A stretch of DNA of 12,986 bases from Temnopleurus reevesii (GCA_036244855.1 BQKZ01001852.1:31814-44799); one strand, 5' to 3'; counted from the stretch's first letter, positions 1-7,984 are shown. The notes: a model not told the origin generated them from the sequence alone. A program made the numbers and translations.

Positions 1-45
1 AAAGTACATGGAATAGTGGAAGAAAGCCAAAGTGCTTAAGGAAAA

Positions 46-119
46 AAATACTATGGGATTCGAACCAATGGCCTGCTCATCCAAAATAGGTAAATCTCAA
101 CCACTAGGCGACGATTCCT
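46..119 (-). repeat. tRNA-derived sequence (SINE head or tRNA pseudogene)
   Basis: Read on the minus strand, this stretch has an A-box-like sequence (GCCTAGTGGTTGAGA, about 97-111) and a B-box match (GGTTCGAATCC, 56-66) at the spacing of a tRNA gene. These are the internal promoter elements of RNA polymerase III. The two ends of the putative acceptor stem do not pair, and the anticodon and T stems are imperfect, so it is not a working tRNA. On its 3' side (coordinates below 46) follow a T-run and unrelated sequence to the window edge, consistent with a SINE whose body is cut off. A degenerate tRNA pseudogene is the alternative. Confidence 0.55.
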
Positions 120-208
120 CAACGAAGAGAGCAGTAAACAGAGACCAAGGAAAGTCCTTGCAGAGATCAAAGAGTAGAGGAATAAAGGGTACCTGGAACA
201 TATTAAGT

Positions 209-361
209 TCACGTACTGGCCAAGTCTCTGTCGCTTTGTTGATGCGCAGGTGAGCCCGTCAGCTTACACATCAGATAATTGGCATCGACATTGAACAGCT
301 CAATACACCTTGCATGGCCGCGATGGCCTCTAGTTCTGCTCTCACTCTGCTCTCGCTCGAG
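209..361 (-). CDS. Coding-like open stretch, possible terminal exon, unidentified
   Basis: A minus-strand frame is open for 50 codons between an in-frame TGA at 362-364 and a stop at 209-211. It has no ATG near its beginning, so it would have to be a terminal exon or a remnant. The first half is rich in Arg, Glu, Ser and His (LEREQSESRTRGHRGHARC); the second half is mixed hydrophobic and polar (IELFNVDANYLMCKLTGS). I recognise no family. The upstream sequence is only a weak splice acceptor. Against it: a second minus frame is open over about 30 codons, and on the plus strand a frame ending in a good donor (CAG/GTGAGC, GT at 250) overlaps, so strand and frame are uncertain. It may be a fragment of a transposon gene. 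Confidence 0.17.
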   Translation of the reverse strand, partial: LEREQSESRTRGHRGHARCIELFNVDANYLMCKLTGSPAHQQSDRDLAST

Positions 362-490
362 TCAGGTGCATGATTCAGGAAAATTAAAGGCATTATTTAA
401 CAATAAAAATCATCGCAAAACTTGTTTAAATGTATATTGAGACCTTTTTGATGTCTTAAGCCAGGCTGACACTTGCACGATTTTGTGGCA

Positions 491-522
491 CGCACTGGCA
501 CGACTCGAGTCGTACCAGTGCG
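491..522. repeat. 32-bp near-perfect palindrome inside the TTAA element
   Basis: The 16 bases from CGCACTGG to 506 are the reverse complement of 507-522 except for one pair (C at 499 facing A at 514). There is no loop, so the DNA could extrude as a cruciform. It lies 31 bases inside the element's left end and may be a subterminal transposase-binding or folding feature. Confidence 0.7.
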
Positions 523-903
523 TAAAGTAGTTGTAAACTTGAACGAAAGTGTGCGTAAACTCGTCGTGACTGCGTGCCTTGTAGGGACGAGAATTTTGAA
601 ATGTTCAAAATTTTGGTCAAAATTTAGAAACAGGGTCGTAGACTATGCGCAAACTGTTAGTGAACTTATCGGGAGATGCAGGATGATGCTTGCCATTGGA
701 TGGCAGTGTGTGCCATGCCACGACTGTCACGAACTACCAGAAATATCCATCCCCACAAGTCATCCATATCTAGTGCTGATGTTGTCCTAGAATTAGAAAC
801 ACAGCAAGATCACGACATCGTCCGTATTACGCAAATTCGTCATGCCAGTTCGTGTCATTTTCGACACAGATGGGCACGCGTTAGTGAACCTTTCATGAAT
901 TTG

Positions 904-933
904 TCGTGAACTCGTCGTGAACTAGTCGTGAAC
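904..933. repeat. 11-bp tandem motif, 2.7 copies
   Basis: TCGTGAACTCG is repeated at 904, 915 and (partly) 926 with one change. Related words (GTAAACTCGTCGTGA) occur near the left end at about 554. Subterminal short repeats of this kind are common in DNA transposons and may bind transposase. Confidence 0.6.
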
Positions 934-1160
934 AGTGCCTTAGCTTGGCAGTTCATGTCCCCAAATAACATGACTTGCCATGACAAAATCGTGGCCAAAT
1001 GTCGTGCAAGTGTCGGCCTGGCTTAAGAAACTAAGAATATATGAAAGTATGATAGAATCATTAAAAAGAAACATTTACTATCCAAAAGGAGTAAAAAATA
1101 GATCAGCGCTCAGAATGCACGTGGTTTTGGGCCAACAAAGCAATGGTATCCAATCTCACA

Positions 1161-1190
1161 TTTCTTCTTCTTCTTTTTTTTTTTTTTTTT
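1161..1190. repeat. TTC microsatellite followed by T17
   Basis: Four TTC units run into 17 consecutive T residues (1174-1190). Read on the minus strand this is an A-tail-like run, but no retroelement body is recognisable next to it. Confidence 0.85.
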
Positions 1191-2195
1191 AGAAAAGGAT
1201 GTTTTTCGCTTTTGTATAACTTGCTTCAATCGATTCTGCATCGGGTTTAAAAAAAAAAACCCAAATATGTTGATTCCTTACTTTAAAATGTCAATCTTTG
1301 ATATCCCCTAGTATGTTACTTGTTTTGCCAAAGTTGTCAACTCGATGATACCCATCAGGTTTTGAACGGATAGTCCGATTTTGCTCAAAATATCAAAATT
1401 TATTCCACTGATTTTTGGACAATCTTTAGACGATTATATCACTAAAATAATCAGATACTATTTCACCGATGTTCACCGATTTTAATCTTTAACGTATTTT
1501 CTACAGTGCACGTTCACTGATGTGATTGAAGGTGGATTTAAAAGTTTTCATCATCCACATATTATGAACATTAATGAAATCTGACGTGAATTAACCACGA
1601 AGTGTTTATCACCTGTCATGATAAGCGTTTGCGTTCTAGCTCTTGTTGAGTCACATGTGGGGTGGGGTGGTGATCATTGAAAGAGCACTGACAACTGACA
1701 GATTCCGAACCCGGGGGTGCATGAAACCCCCCCCCCCGTCTTTTAACCCCCTAGATTGTGAATATTTTTTCGCTAGTTTATTATTTTTTTTTCCAGTTCT
1801 TGTTCTTTTCTTTCTTTTTTGCCGAGTCGACACGGATATATAAAGACCTTTTCTTTTGGTTTCGTTCAAATAATTATTTTAGTTTTGATTTTCTTAACTG
1901 TCAGGAAACTGAGAAGAATACATTCTTATACGAATCCGCACTTGAATGACGTAGAAAACGATTCGTTATAAATATATTGAGCAAGATACCTTTTCTACCG
2001 TCCTATATCACTTCGCCCTCCTATCACAATAGAATAAATGAACAAAAAGATCATTTATTTATTAAGTCATATTTCAACAGGGTAACCCATTCAACGAAAA
2101 TTAGCCTTCCATTGGGCCCTTAAATACATCATAAGAGAAACATTTAAAAAGGAAATGTGATAAAATATATGGTAAACAAGGTACTGTTCGGTTGT
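1191..2195. other. Intergenic AT-rich sequence without recognisable genes
   Basis: No coding block, RNA gene or element boundary is supported here. Local features are a C11 run (1727-1737) just after a CCCGGGGG word, long T/C-rich stretches around 1765-1865, and A-runs near 1248-1259. The short open frames on both strands around 1640-1950 are translations of homopolymers and T-rich DNA, rich in Phe or Lys. Confidence 0.6.
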
Positions 2196-2226
2196 AAAAA
2201 AAAAAAAATATATATATATATATATA
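2196..2226. repeat. A13 followed by (TA)9
   Basis: Thirteen A residues (2196-2208) are followed by nine TA dinucleotides (2209-2226), a simple low-complexity tract that is probably length-polymorphic. Confidence 0.9.
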
Positions 2227-2654
2227 AAATTATCGGGAAATGTCCCACTCTGATGACAACATAATGCACAAAAAAGTTGTCCCTTATCTGCTTATGAAAC
2301 GAAAGACAAGTTTTAACATATATAGATAATTGGATATTCACAGGGACAGATGTTCCGCAGAAATATTGAAAGGCACAAAGAAACAATATCATATACCCCA
2401 TCGGCATTTTGTATAGAATTATTTATCCAACAAAGAGGGAGTTGAATGAATGAAAGATACCGATGGTTTCGCGGTGTCTTTTTTCAGCGGATTTTTTTTT
2501 TATCTCTCTATTTTTTTTTCGACTGGGAACGTTTCATGTGTGTGGCGTTATTTGTTTTTATTTGTTATATTCTTGAATAGAACCTCGATCATGGAAGATC
2601 ACAAAATTAGTGATATGAGCCAAACTGTAGAGATATCAGGAATCCATAATCGAA
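2227..2654. other. AT-rich sequence without recognisable genes
   Basis: No supported gene. Several T8-T10 runs occur at 2480-2520. A 71-residue plus frame (2450-2665) and an 87-residue minus frame (2144-2407) both start or end in simple repeats, have no recognisable motif, and look like chance frames. Confidence 0.5.
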
Positions 2655-2926
2655 TAATTGAATGAATCAAGGAATAGATAGATTAATAAATAAATAAATA
2701 ATGAAATATATTAATAAATGAATTAATAAATATATATGAAAAAATATATGAATGAACAAGCGAATACATAACTAGATAAATACTTTATTTGAATAATTGA
2801 TGAATAAATAAATAAAAATAAATTAATAAATAAACAAATACATAAGTAGATAAACAAATTATTTGAACAGTTGATGAATAAATAAATGAATAAATAAATG
2901 AATAGAGGAATAGACATATTAATAAA
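2655..2926. repeat. Degenerate AAAT/GAAT tetranucleotide array with internal duplication
   Basis: The stretch is built from AATA, AATG and GATA four-base words. Within it a longer unit beginning AATACATAA is repeated at 2763 and 2837, a 74-bp period, with shared landmarks (AGATAAA, TTATTTGAA, TTGATGAATAAATAAAT). The array therefore expanded both by slippage and by duplication of a larger block. The minus frame rich in Ile, Phe, Leu and Tyr here is repeat translation. Confidence 0.85.
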
Positions 2927-2965
2927 TTCAAACTATACTCATGGAGTAAAACCAACGCCCTAATC

Positions 2966-2967
2966 CT

Positions 2968-3000
<33 letters not shown>

Positions 3001-3119
3001 CTCTCACTCCACCTCTCTCTCTCCCCTTCTCTCTCTCTGTGTCTGCGTCTCTTTCTCTTTCTCTTTCTCTTTCTCTCTCTCTCTCTCTCTCTGTCTCTGT
3101 ATCTCTCTCCACCTCTCCA
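2966..3119. repeat. CT (GA) microsatellite, interrupted
   Basis: A long pyrimidine tract on the plus strand: pure CT runs (about 2968-2993 and 3074-3091) are broken by TTTCT, CCACCT and TGTCTG blocks. The minus frame rich in Arg and Glu across it is repeat translation. Polypurine-polypyrimidine DNA of this length can form triplex structures. Confidence 0.92.
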
Positions 3120-3237
3120 TGTCTCTACGAAGATTGAGGTTAACGGCCGAGTCGGAGGGTTGTGTCTGAACGTTATGAATCATTAACCATCTCATTGACA
3201 AAATCGACGTCTTGAATACTGGGAAGGATGGCTCCAC

Positions 3238-3890
3238 GGATTCACAGTCCAGAAATTGTCGTTTTCGTTTTCAGTTGTTGACAAACGCATCTTTCCCCAG
3301 ACGAATCATGGTTTTAATACCTCCTTCCGGTTTACTCCATCATGCTGATGTAGCATACTTTCGATAAGAAAACGGCCTTCTTGACCAGCATCTCGATTCG
3401 ACTGCAAATTCAGTCATATCTCACATCCCCAACATTAGTTCTATCATTTCTATTTATCAATTGATCTTTTTCTGGATTCACAGGCCAGAAATGGTCGTTT
3501 TCCGGTTAACTCCATCATACTGAAATACTTTTAATAAAAAGGTATTAGCGGCCAGTACTCGATTCGAGGGGCCTCAACATCTTTATTCAGTCATACCTCA
3601 TATCCCTAACATTATTTTCATCATTTCTATTCATTAATTTGTCTTTTTCTGGATTCACAGTCCAGAAATTGTCGTTTTCGTTTTCAGTTGTTGACAAACG
3701 CATCTTTCCCCAGACGAATCATGGTTTTAATACCTCCTTCCGGTTTACTCCATCATGCTGATATACTTTCTATAACAAAACTGTCTTCTTGTGTCCAGCA
3801 TCTCGATTCGAGTGACCTCGCAGCAGGTTTATTCAGTCATAATCATATCCCCAACATTAATTCCATCGTATATAATTTTCAATTTGTCAA
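3238..3890. repeat. Three-unit tandem repeat, unit about 236 bp
   Basis: Units begin with GGATTCACAG at 3238, 3474 and 3651 (periods 236 and 177). Unit 2 is shorter because it lacks about 61 bp between GTCGTTTT and CCGGTT that units 1 and 3 carry. Units 1 and 3 are identical over their first 112 bases (3238-3349 and 3651-3762), then diverge with several indels. Each unit ends in a T-rich stretch; units 2 and 3 begin just after CTTTTTCTGGATTCACAG, which resembles a splice acceptor. The 94-residue plus frame over unit 3 is not conserved in unit 2 and is not treated as coding. Confidence 0.9.
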
Positions 3891-4486
3891 GTTTACAAGT
3901 ATGCAAAAACAATTCATCCAATTGGTCATAATACCGTTCTTGGCGTCGCGTCGACACTTTTCATACCTGTGAACATAGCGACAGAAACCCCGACATACCG
4001 ACAAGTACAATGGAGCACCATTTCGTTTATGTTTTAACAAAGTGACGGTACTGTAGCAATTGATGAACTTTAGGATTAAAAAAAAAAGATACTTTTGTTA
4101 ATGCTCAAGTCAGAGAAGTTTGCAATGAACATTTTTATTGTATTATTGCCCGATTCGTTTGATACTTGTATGGAATATAAACCACTATCTGGAAGAGGAA
4201 AATAGAAATTCAATAACAATTTGACTATCTTCTCAGAATTGTATTACTGGAAAATCATGATGATAGTCATGTGGCCTTCTAAAAGTTCAACGAACGCTCG
4301 TCTGTATCCAGTGTAACTTTGGTCACCCCTTTGAAGGCGTATTTCCTCATTCTATCTTTTCTTTCTAACTAGACCCATGACTGTGCTGAAACCTTATCTC
4401 TTAACCGATGCTTAAACTCTATTGATCATCCTCAGTAAATCATACCGAAATGGGCATAACCAGTGTCTAAACTCCGGGGTGAATCA
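3891..4486. other. Intergenic sequence without recognisable genes
   Basis: No coding block, RNA gene or boundary of an element is visible. An A9 run lies at about 4079-4087. Composition is ordinary for the window. Confidence 0.5.
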
Positions 4487-4510
4487 TAATGCTACACCAT
4501 CGTAGCATTA
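4487..4510. repeat. Small perfect hairpin
   Basis: TAATGCTAC (4487-4495) and GTAGCATTA (4502-4510) pair perfectly around a six-base loop. It is not followed by a T-run in either direction. Function unknown. Confidence 0.6.
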
Positions 4511-4627
4511 CATTAAGATTAAACCCACGTTCTGGCGTTTCACGCTTGAAAAAAAAAAACCACGAAAATATAAGACGTGGCGTAGTCGTGGTAATTCATA
4601 AGAGGTGTGACCGTCCCACTGTTCCTT

Positions 4628-4719
4628 ATGGCGCCGCCATTTTCGTCACAAAATGTCCGTTTTGATGAAATTCAAGCCATTCCCGTGATCATGATACAGC
4701 CGGGTCGAGTTGCAAACCT
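4628..4719 (+). CDS. Possible first coding exon, unidentified
   Basis: A plus frame starts at ATG 4628 and reads MAPPFSSQNVRFDEIQAIPV, then IMIQPGRVAN, before a TAA at 4721. Just before that stop is a GT (CCT/GTAAAAC, 4720) that could be a splice donor, giving a 92-nt first exon. The surroundings are CpG-richer than the rest of the window, and the start sits in a YY1-like word (ATGGCGCCGCCATTTT); two E2F-type motifs follow. The Kozak context is weak (C at -3, G at +4). The same junction read on the minus strand is an excellent acceptor (TTTTGTTTTACAG/G, exon from 4717 downwards), so the real exon, if any, may lie on the other strand. I recognise no family. Confidence 0.2.
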
Positions 4720-4811
4720 GTAAAACAAAACCAAAAGCATTAGGCTTGACCCCAAGGCACGGGGAGTCTACGGTTACAACGCGACGCAGACGACACCTCG
4801 AAATTCTGCGC

Positions 4812-4834
4812 GCGGGAAAGAAAAAAGCGGGAAA
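4812..4834. promoter_or_regulatory. Two exact E2F-type motifs
   Basis: GCGGGAAA occurs exactly at 4812-4819 and again at 4827-4834, 15 bp apart. Its reverse complement TTTCCCGC fits the E2F/DP consensus TTTSSCGC. The pair lies in a CpG-containing patch (about 4740-4835) that stands out from AT-rich neighbours, suggesting a promoter of a cell-cycle type gene. Direction is not determined: the only candidates are the weak plus exon at 4628 and an unproven minus-strand transcript. The A-rich spacer makes chance purine matches somewhat likelier. Confidence 0.35.
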
Positions 4835-4840
4835 GAAAAA

Positions 4841-5381
4841 AATCATGCAGTGAAGGCACAATCATATTCTCCAGTCTCGATTTCAACCTTTTGACTGATT
4901 TTTTTTAAGCAGCAGCTTACAGTGAATTTACTTTTAAAAATGATGGAAATATGCTGTTTCAAGCTTTTTAAGGAAAGAATGTATACAATTTTAGACGGTA
5001 AAGTAGCATTTATTTTGCTTTACACTTTAATTACTCTATGCTGAGCAAGAAAAAAAAATCAAAACAAACATACAAAACAAAACAATTAAGCAAAGACAAA
5101 CAAAATCATACAAAACAATTTTTCTAACAAAATTGACGATGGATATATCTATTTCATTTAATTATATAATCCATCATTATTACTTCTTATGTCAGGGTTG
5201 TATCATATCAACATTATATTATTTTGTGTGTTCAAGTATATTTTACTTAAGGAACCTGGGCACCATACCCTACCAGCAGTTTTGCTATTTATTGGTGTCC
5301 TTTTACCAATGTATTGTGATATATACATGTTTGTATTTTATCGTATTCAATTTTTGGTATTATTATCTATATGGGAGTTTT
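4841..5381. other. AT-rich sequence, CAAAA-type low complexity, no gene seen
   Basis: 5047-5120 is built of A-runs and CAAAA/ACAAA words. The following 122-residue frame (5133-5501) is rich in Tyr, Ile and Phe, as expected for AT-rich DNA, runs into a foldback repeat and shows no motif. It is not considered a gene. Confidence 0.55.
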
Positions 5382-5415
5382 AAGCCGTACAATATTAAGC
5401 CATATTGTACGGCTT
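5382..5415. repeat. Perfect 14-bp inverted repeat (hairpin)
   Basis: AAGCCGTACAATAT (5382-5395) is the exact reverse complement of 5402-5415, with a six-base loop. It shares the CAATAT word with the larger foldback about 60 bp to the right. Confidence 0.8.
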
Positions 5416-5474
5416 CAATTTTACGCTTGCGCAAAGCAGTGACCAGCCTTCCGGTATATGTAAAGATAATAATA

Positions 5475-5618
5475 ATTATATTGGATGGCTTCATTTCATG
5501 AAATACCGGGAATATTGCACTCGTTAGGGCCAATATTGCACTCATCTTCGATTCGTGCAATATTGCCCTAACTCGTGCAATATTCCCTGGTATTCCATTT
5601 ATTGCCATCCAATATTAT
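5475..5618. mobile_element. Foldback element of about 134 bp with possible ATTAT target duplication
   Basis: The arms 5480-5541 and 5555-5613 are inverted copies that align over nearly their whole length around a 13-base loop. They share ends ATTGGATGGC/GCCATCCAAT and inner blocks AATACC, GGGAATATTGCAC, GTTAGGGC and AATATTGCAC. The five bases ATTAT flank both sides (5475-5479, 5614-5618), which could be a target duplication but is weak evidence in AT-rich DNA. There is no coding capacity; the minus frame across it merely translates the repeats. I read it as a foldback-type MITE or a palindromic structured repeat. Confidence 0.7.
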
Positions 5619-5632
5619 ATAAATAAAGTTCT

Positions 5633-5659
5633 TTCATTCATTCATTAATTCATTCATTT
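5633..5659. repeat. ATTC tetranucleotide microsatellite
   Basis: Repeated TTCA/ATTC words with one ATTAATTC interruption, directly after the foldback element. Confidence 0.8.
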
Positions 5660-5913
5660 CTATAATGCACAGTAGTTCTGCTAATATAGTGATACAATAA
5701 AACATCATGATGGACAGAGCATCTGAAGGGAGTGGGGTATTTATTCTTATTTTCAAATTTCATTTTGATATTTTCACTCCATTTGTTTTTTCTATTTTGT
5801 CGTTGCTTTCTGCTATTAGATAAAAAAAAAAAATTATAGTGATATCCCATTCTATGTATTTCCATGAAATAAAACAAAACTTCATCTGTAAATTTGCCGA
5901 GTATGCCGATGAC

Positions 5914-6095
5914 TAAGGGAGTGTTGCTCAAAAGTTGTATTTGATCGCAAGTTGCAGTTGATCGAATCGCGCCAATAAAAATCATCGTTTCACGCGCGTC
6001 TTGTTAAATGCGCATACCATGCGCGAATGAAAATGTGCGTTACAATTTGCAAAGTTGCAGTTGATTTGCAGTGGATTTTGAGCAACACCCCCTAA
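5914..6095. mobile_element. MITE with TAA target duplication (PIF/Harbinger-like)
   Basis: The 176-bp body (5917-6092) has inverted ends GGGAGTGTTGCTCAAAA and the reverse complement of TTTTGAGCAACACCCCC, 17 bp with one mismatch. TAA lies immediately outside both ends (5914-5916, 6093-6095). A three-base TWA duplication with G-rich ends is the pattern of PIF/Harbinger transposons. Inside, AGTTGCAGTTGAT occurs twice as a direct repeat near the two ends (about 5950 and 6054), and CGCG/GCGC words form a partial inner palindrome. There is no coding capacity, so it would depend on a transposase elsewhere. Confidence 0.8.
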
Positions 6096-6235
6096 GTCTG
6101 CAATGTCCGAACTTGTTAAAGAAATCATGAAGACCATATGTCCAGGGGCTGACCTTGGATCTGCTAAGGGGAGAGGGCTAGAAAGTATAGGGGTCTAAAT
6201 TGTCTTTGAATTTCTCAGTCGGCGTGAAGAAGCCA

Positions 6236-6484
6236 ATATTAATAATGATGATGATGATAATATTCATAATAATAATAATGATAATGATAATATTGATAGT
6301 AATAATAATCTGATAGTATACATGTATAATGAATAATAATAATAACAATTATAATAATATTGATGATAATAAAAATAGTAGTAATAATGATAATGATAGT
6401 GATAATAATACTAATAATGCTACTACTAACAATGATAATACTAATAATACTTATTATGACGATACTAATTATAATAATGTCTGA
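6236..6484. repeat. Degenerate AAT/GAT trinucleotide array
   Basis: About 250 bp of AAT, GAT, AGT and ACT triplets, mostly in register, with interruptions such as CTGATAGTATACATG. The minus frame of nearly pure Ile, Tyr, His and Ser here is repeat translation. Confidence 0.92.
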
Positions 6485-7170
6485 TATGTGAATATTGTAT
6501 TTCCTATTTCTTCCTAATGCTGAAAAATATATATTATATAAATGATAATGACAAACACACAATCGCTCCTTACAATTTTGGATATGTTACAGGGCGTATC
6601 ATTGTCGCCCCGAATCTTGATTCGATAATTTTTTTTTTCATAATTGCGCGAAAATATCATTTTTACGTTGTTCGTGAATCCCAGAATATTTCCTCTTTCA
6701 TAATCAATAATTTTACTGTTCACTGATATGAGATGAAGTGCAGGCCAAGGTTACAGATAATCGGCTTTGCAACTTCTCCAAAATTAGAAGATATTCTGAA
6801 TAAATGAATCCGTATCTATATCAGAAATATAAAAGATATAAAAAGAAAGCAAATGAAGAACAGATTTTGGAGCTGAGCTAATGAGAATCCACGATAACAC
6901 TGCTCTGGATATATGTGTATCTGCTTAGTTGCCTGATATGTTCACGTCCAATTATCCCCAATTTTCGGAGTAATTATGATACTTTAGTTTCCCCTGACTT
7001 GCAGGTCTCACCACGGATTGCTTTTCTTGTTTTTATTTCTTTTATTCCCCTTTCCACGTTGTGCATCCAATTATTCTCGGCTCGTGTTTGTTGTATATAT
7101 TCAAAAAACGTACGCTGAAAATCACACAGGCCGGAGATTAGATTACGGCTCCCTCAAATTGAGGCGCTTG
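6485..7170. other. AT-rich sequence without recognisable genes
   Basis: No supported gene. Overlapping plus and minus frames of 69 residues (6514-6726) on opposite strands have no motif and look like chance. A T-rich stretch at 7020-7060 precedes a frame continuing into the next repeat (7018-7356), also without recognisable domain. Confidence 0.5.
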
Positions 7171-7178
7171 AAAGCGAG

Positions 7179-7192
7179 AAACCATGGCAACC
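7179..7192. promoter_or_regulatory. RFX X-box-like motif
   Basis: AAACCATGGCAACC reads GGTTGCCATGGTTT on the minus strand, close to the RFX X-box (GTTGCCATGGCAAC): one complete half-site and one imperfect one. X-boxes often regulate ciliary genes in animals. It is a single motif with no identified gene nearby, so a chance match is quite possible. Confidence 0.25.
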
Positions 7193-7253
7193 ACTACGGC
7201 TTGATCAGTTGTCTGACGCGGTTTATATGGAGCACAGGGGCATCATTGGAGGC

Positions 7254-7911
7254 TAAAGTGACCTGCATTTGTTTTTTATGCTCAAAATCTGCGCTAGCTC
7301 CTAATTTTCTACTAAATGCTGCTAATTACAGAGCCCTACCATTTACCCATGGGTAGAGTAGGTCATGTTGTCAATTACAAACACAACCAAAAAGCGATCC
7401 CAATCGTAAACTGAAGTAAGAAAAGGAGGGGTGCCCGTAAACGAAAATTTGCACATTTTTTTATTTATTATCTGACTAGCTTGTGAGTGAAAAAAAAAAT
7501 GATTTAACTTGTTTTTGTGTTTCTCTACAAAATTCTTAAATGTCCGATCCCTTGCGAAAAAAAATTGTTTTATTAATAATTTTGGCCCTTTCTGTAAAGT
7601 GACCTGCATTTGTTTTTTTTATGCTCCAAATCTGCGCTAGCTCCTAATTTTCTACTAAATGCTGCTAATTACAGAGCCCAATCAATGAAAGAATCATGTT
7701 GTCAATTATAAACGCAACAAAAAGTGATCCCCATCCTTAATTGTAGAATGTAATGGAGGGGTGCCCAGAAAGAAAAAACATGCACAAGTATCTGCCCAAA
7801 TGTCTGGATAGCTTGTGAGTGAAAATAAAAAGAAATGTTTAAAACCATTCGATTAAAATGACTCAACGATCATATGTTTCTTTAACATATTCTTAGCCCC
7901 TGTTACCTTCT
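7254..7911. repeat. Tandem duplication, two units of about 341 bp
   Basis: Unit 1 starts at 7254 and unit 2 at 7595, both with TAAAGTGACCTGCATTTG. About 90 bases (to ACAGAGCCC) are nearly identical. After that, blocks align in the same order with indels: CATGTTGTCAATTA, AAAAAGYGATCCC, GGAGGGGTGCCC, GCTTGTGAGTGAAAA, then TGTTTCT...ATTCTTA. Unit 1 has a palindromic insertion, TACCCATGGGTA (7344-7355), absent from unit 2. Unit 2 fades out at about 7911. No conserved reading frame runs through both units. Confidence 0.85.
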
Positions 7912-7984
7912 TTCAAACTAAGTTTTTAAAAATGTTTTATATAGCAAAATGCATTTCGGTAGCAGTTTTGATTTTGAGAGGAAA

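Larger units (their letters stand above)
456..1026. mobile_element. Non-autonomous DNA transposon (MITE-like) with TTAA target duplication
   Basis: The 563-bp body (460-1022) is bounded by inverted ends: the first 22 bases (GCCAGGCTGACACTTGCACG...) match the reverse complement of the last 22 with one mismatch. TTAA lies directly outside both ends (456-459 and 1023-1026), the target duplication of piggyBac and Kolobok transposons. There is no transposase frame; the 105- and 77-residue frames inside are unremarkable and probably chance. The interior holds a near-perfect 32-bp palindrome (491-522) and an 11-bp tandem motif (904-933). Because TTAA sits within the palindrome CTTAAG at both ends, the exact boundary is slightly ambiguous. 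Assignment to one superfamily would need an autonomous relative. Confidence 0.75.

Noticed and set aside
46..119. Functional tRNA gene
   Set aside because: A and B boxes are present but acceptor and anticodon stems do not pair.
473..909. Overlapping plus frames of 105 and 77 residues
   Set aside because: They lie wholly inside the TTAA element, overlap each other in different frames and show no transposase motif.
2655..3119. CRISPR-like array
   Set aside because: There are no constant repeats with unique spacers; these are degenerate tetranucleotide and dinucleotide tracts in an animal-type sequence.
3004..3237. 77-residue minus frame rich in Arg, Glu and Lys
   Set aside because: Most of it is translation of the CT/GA microsatellite; such composition is expected from the repeat.
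3238..3890. CRISPR-like or satellite array
   Set aside because: Only three units of unequal length with diverged halves; better described as a local tandem duplication.
3688..3972. 94-residue plus frame
   Set aside because: It covers tandem unit 3, but unit 2 lacks 61 bp of it and the frame is not kept between units.
4487..4510. Rho-independent terminator
   Set aside because: The hairpin is not followed by a T-run, and the sequence does not look bacterial.
5133..5501. 122-residue plus frame resembling a membrane protein
   Set aside because: Hydrophobicity comes from AT-rich codons for Ile, Phe, Tyr and Leu; it ends in a foldback region and has no motif or splice support.
5363..5608. 81-residue minus frame
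   Set aside because: It translates the foldback arms; the repeated peptide words simply reflect the inverted DNA repeats.
6239..6562. 107-residue minus frame of Ile, Tyr, His and Ser
   Set aside because: Pure translation of the AAT/GAT trinucleotide array.
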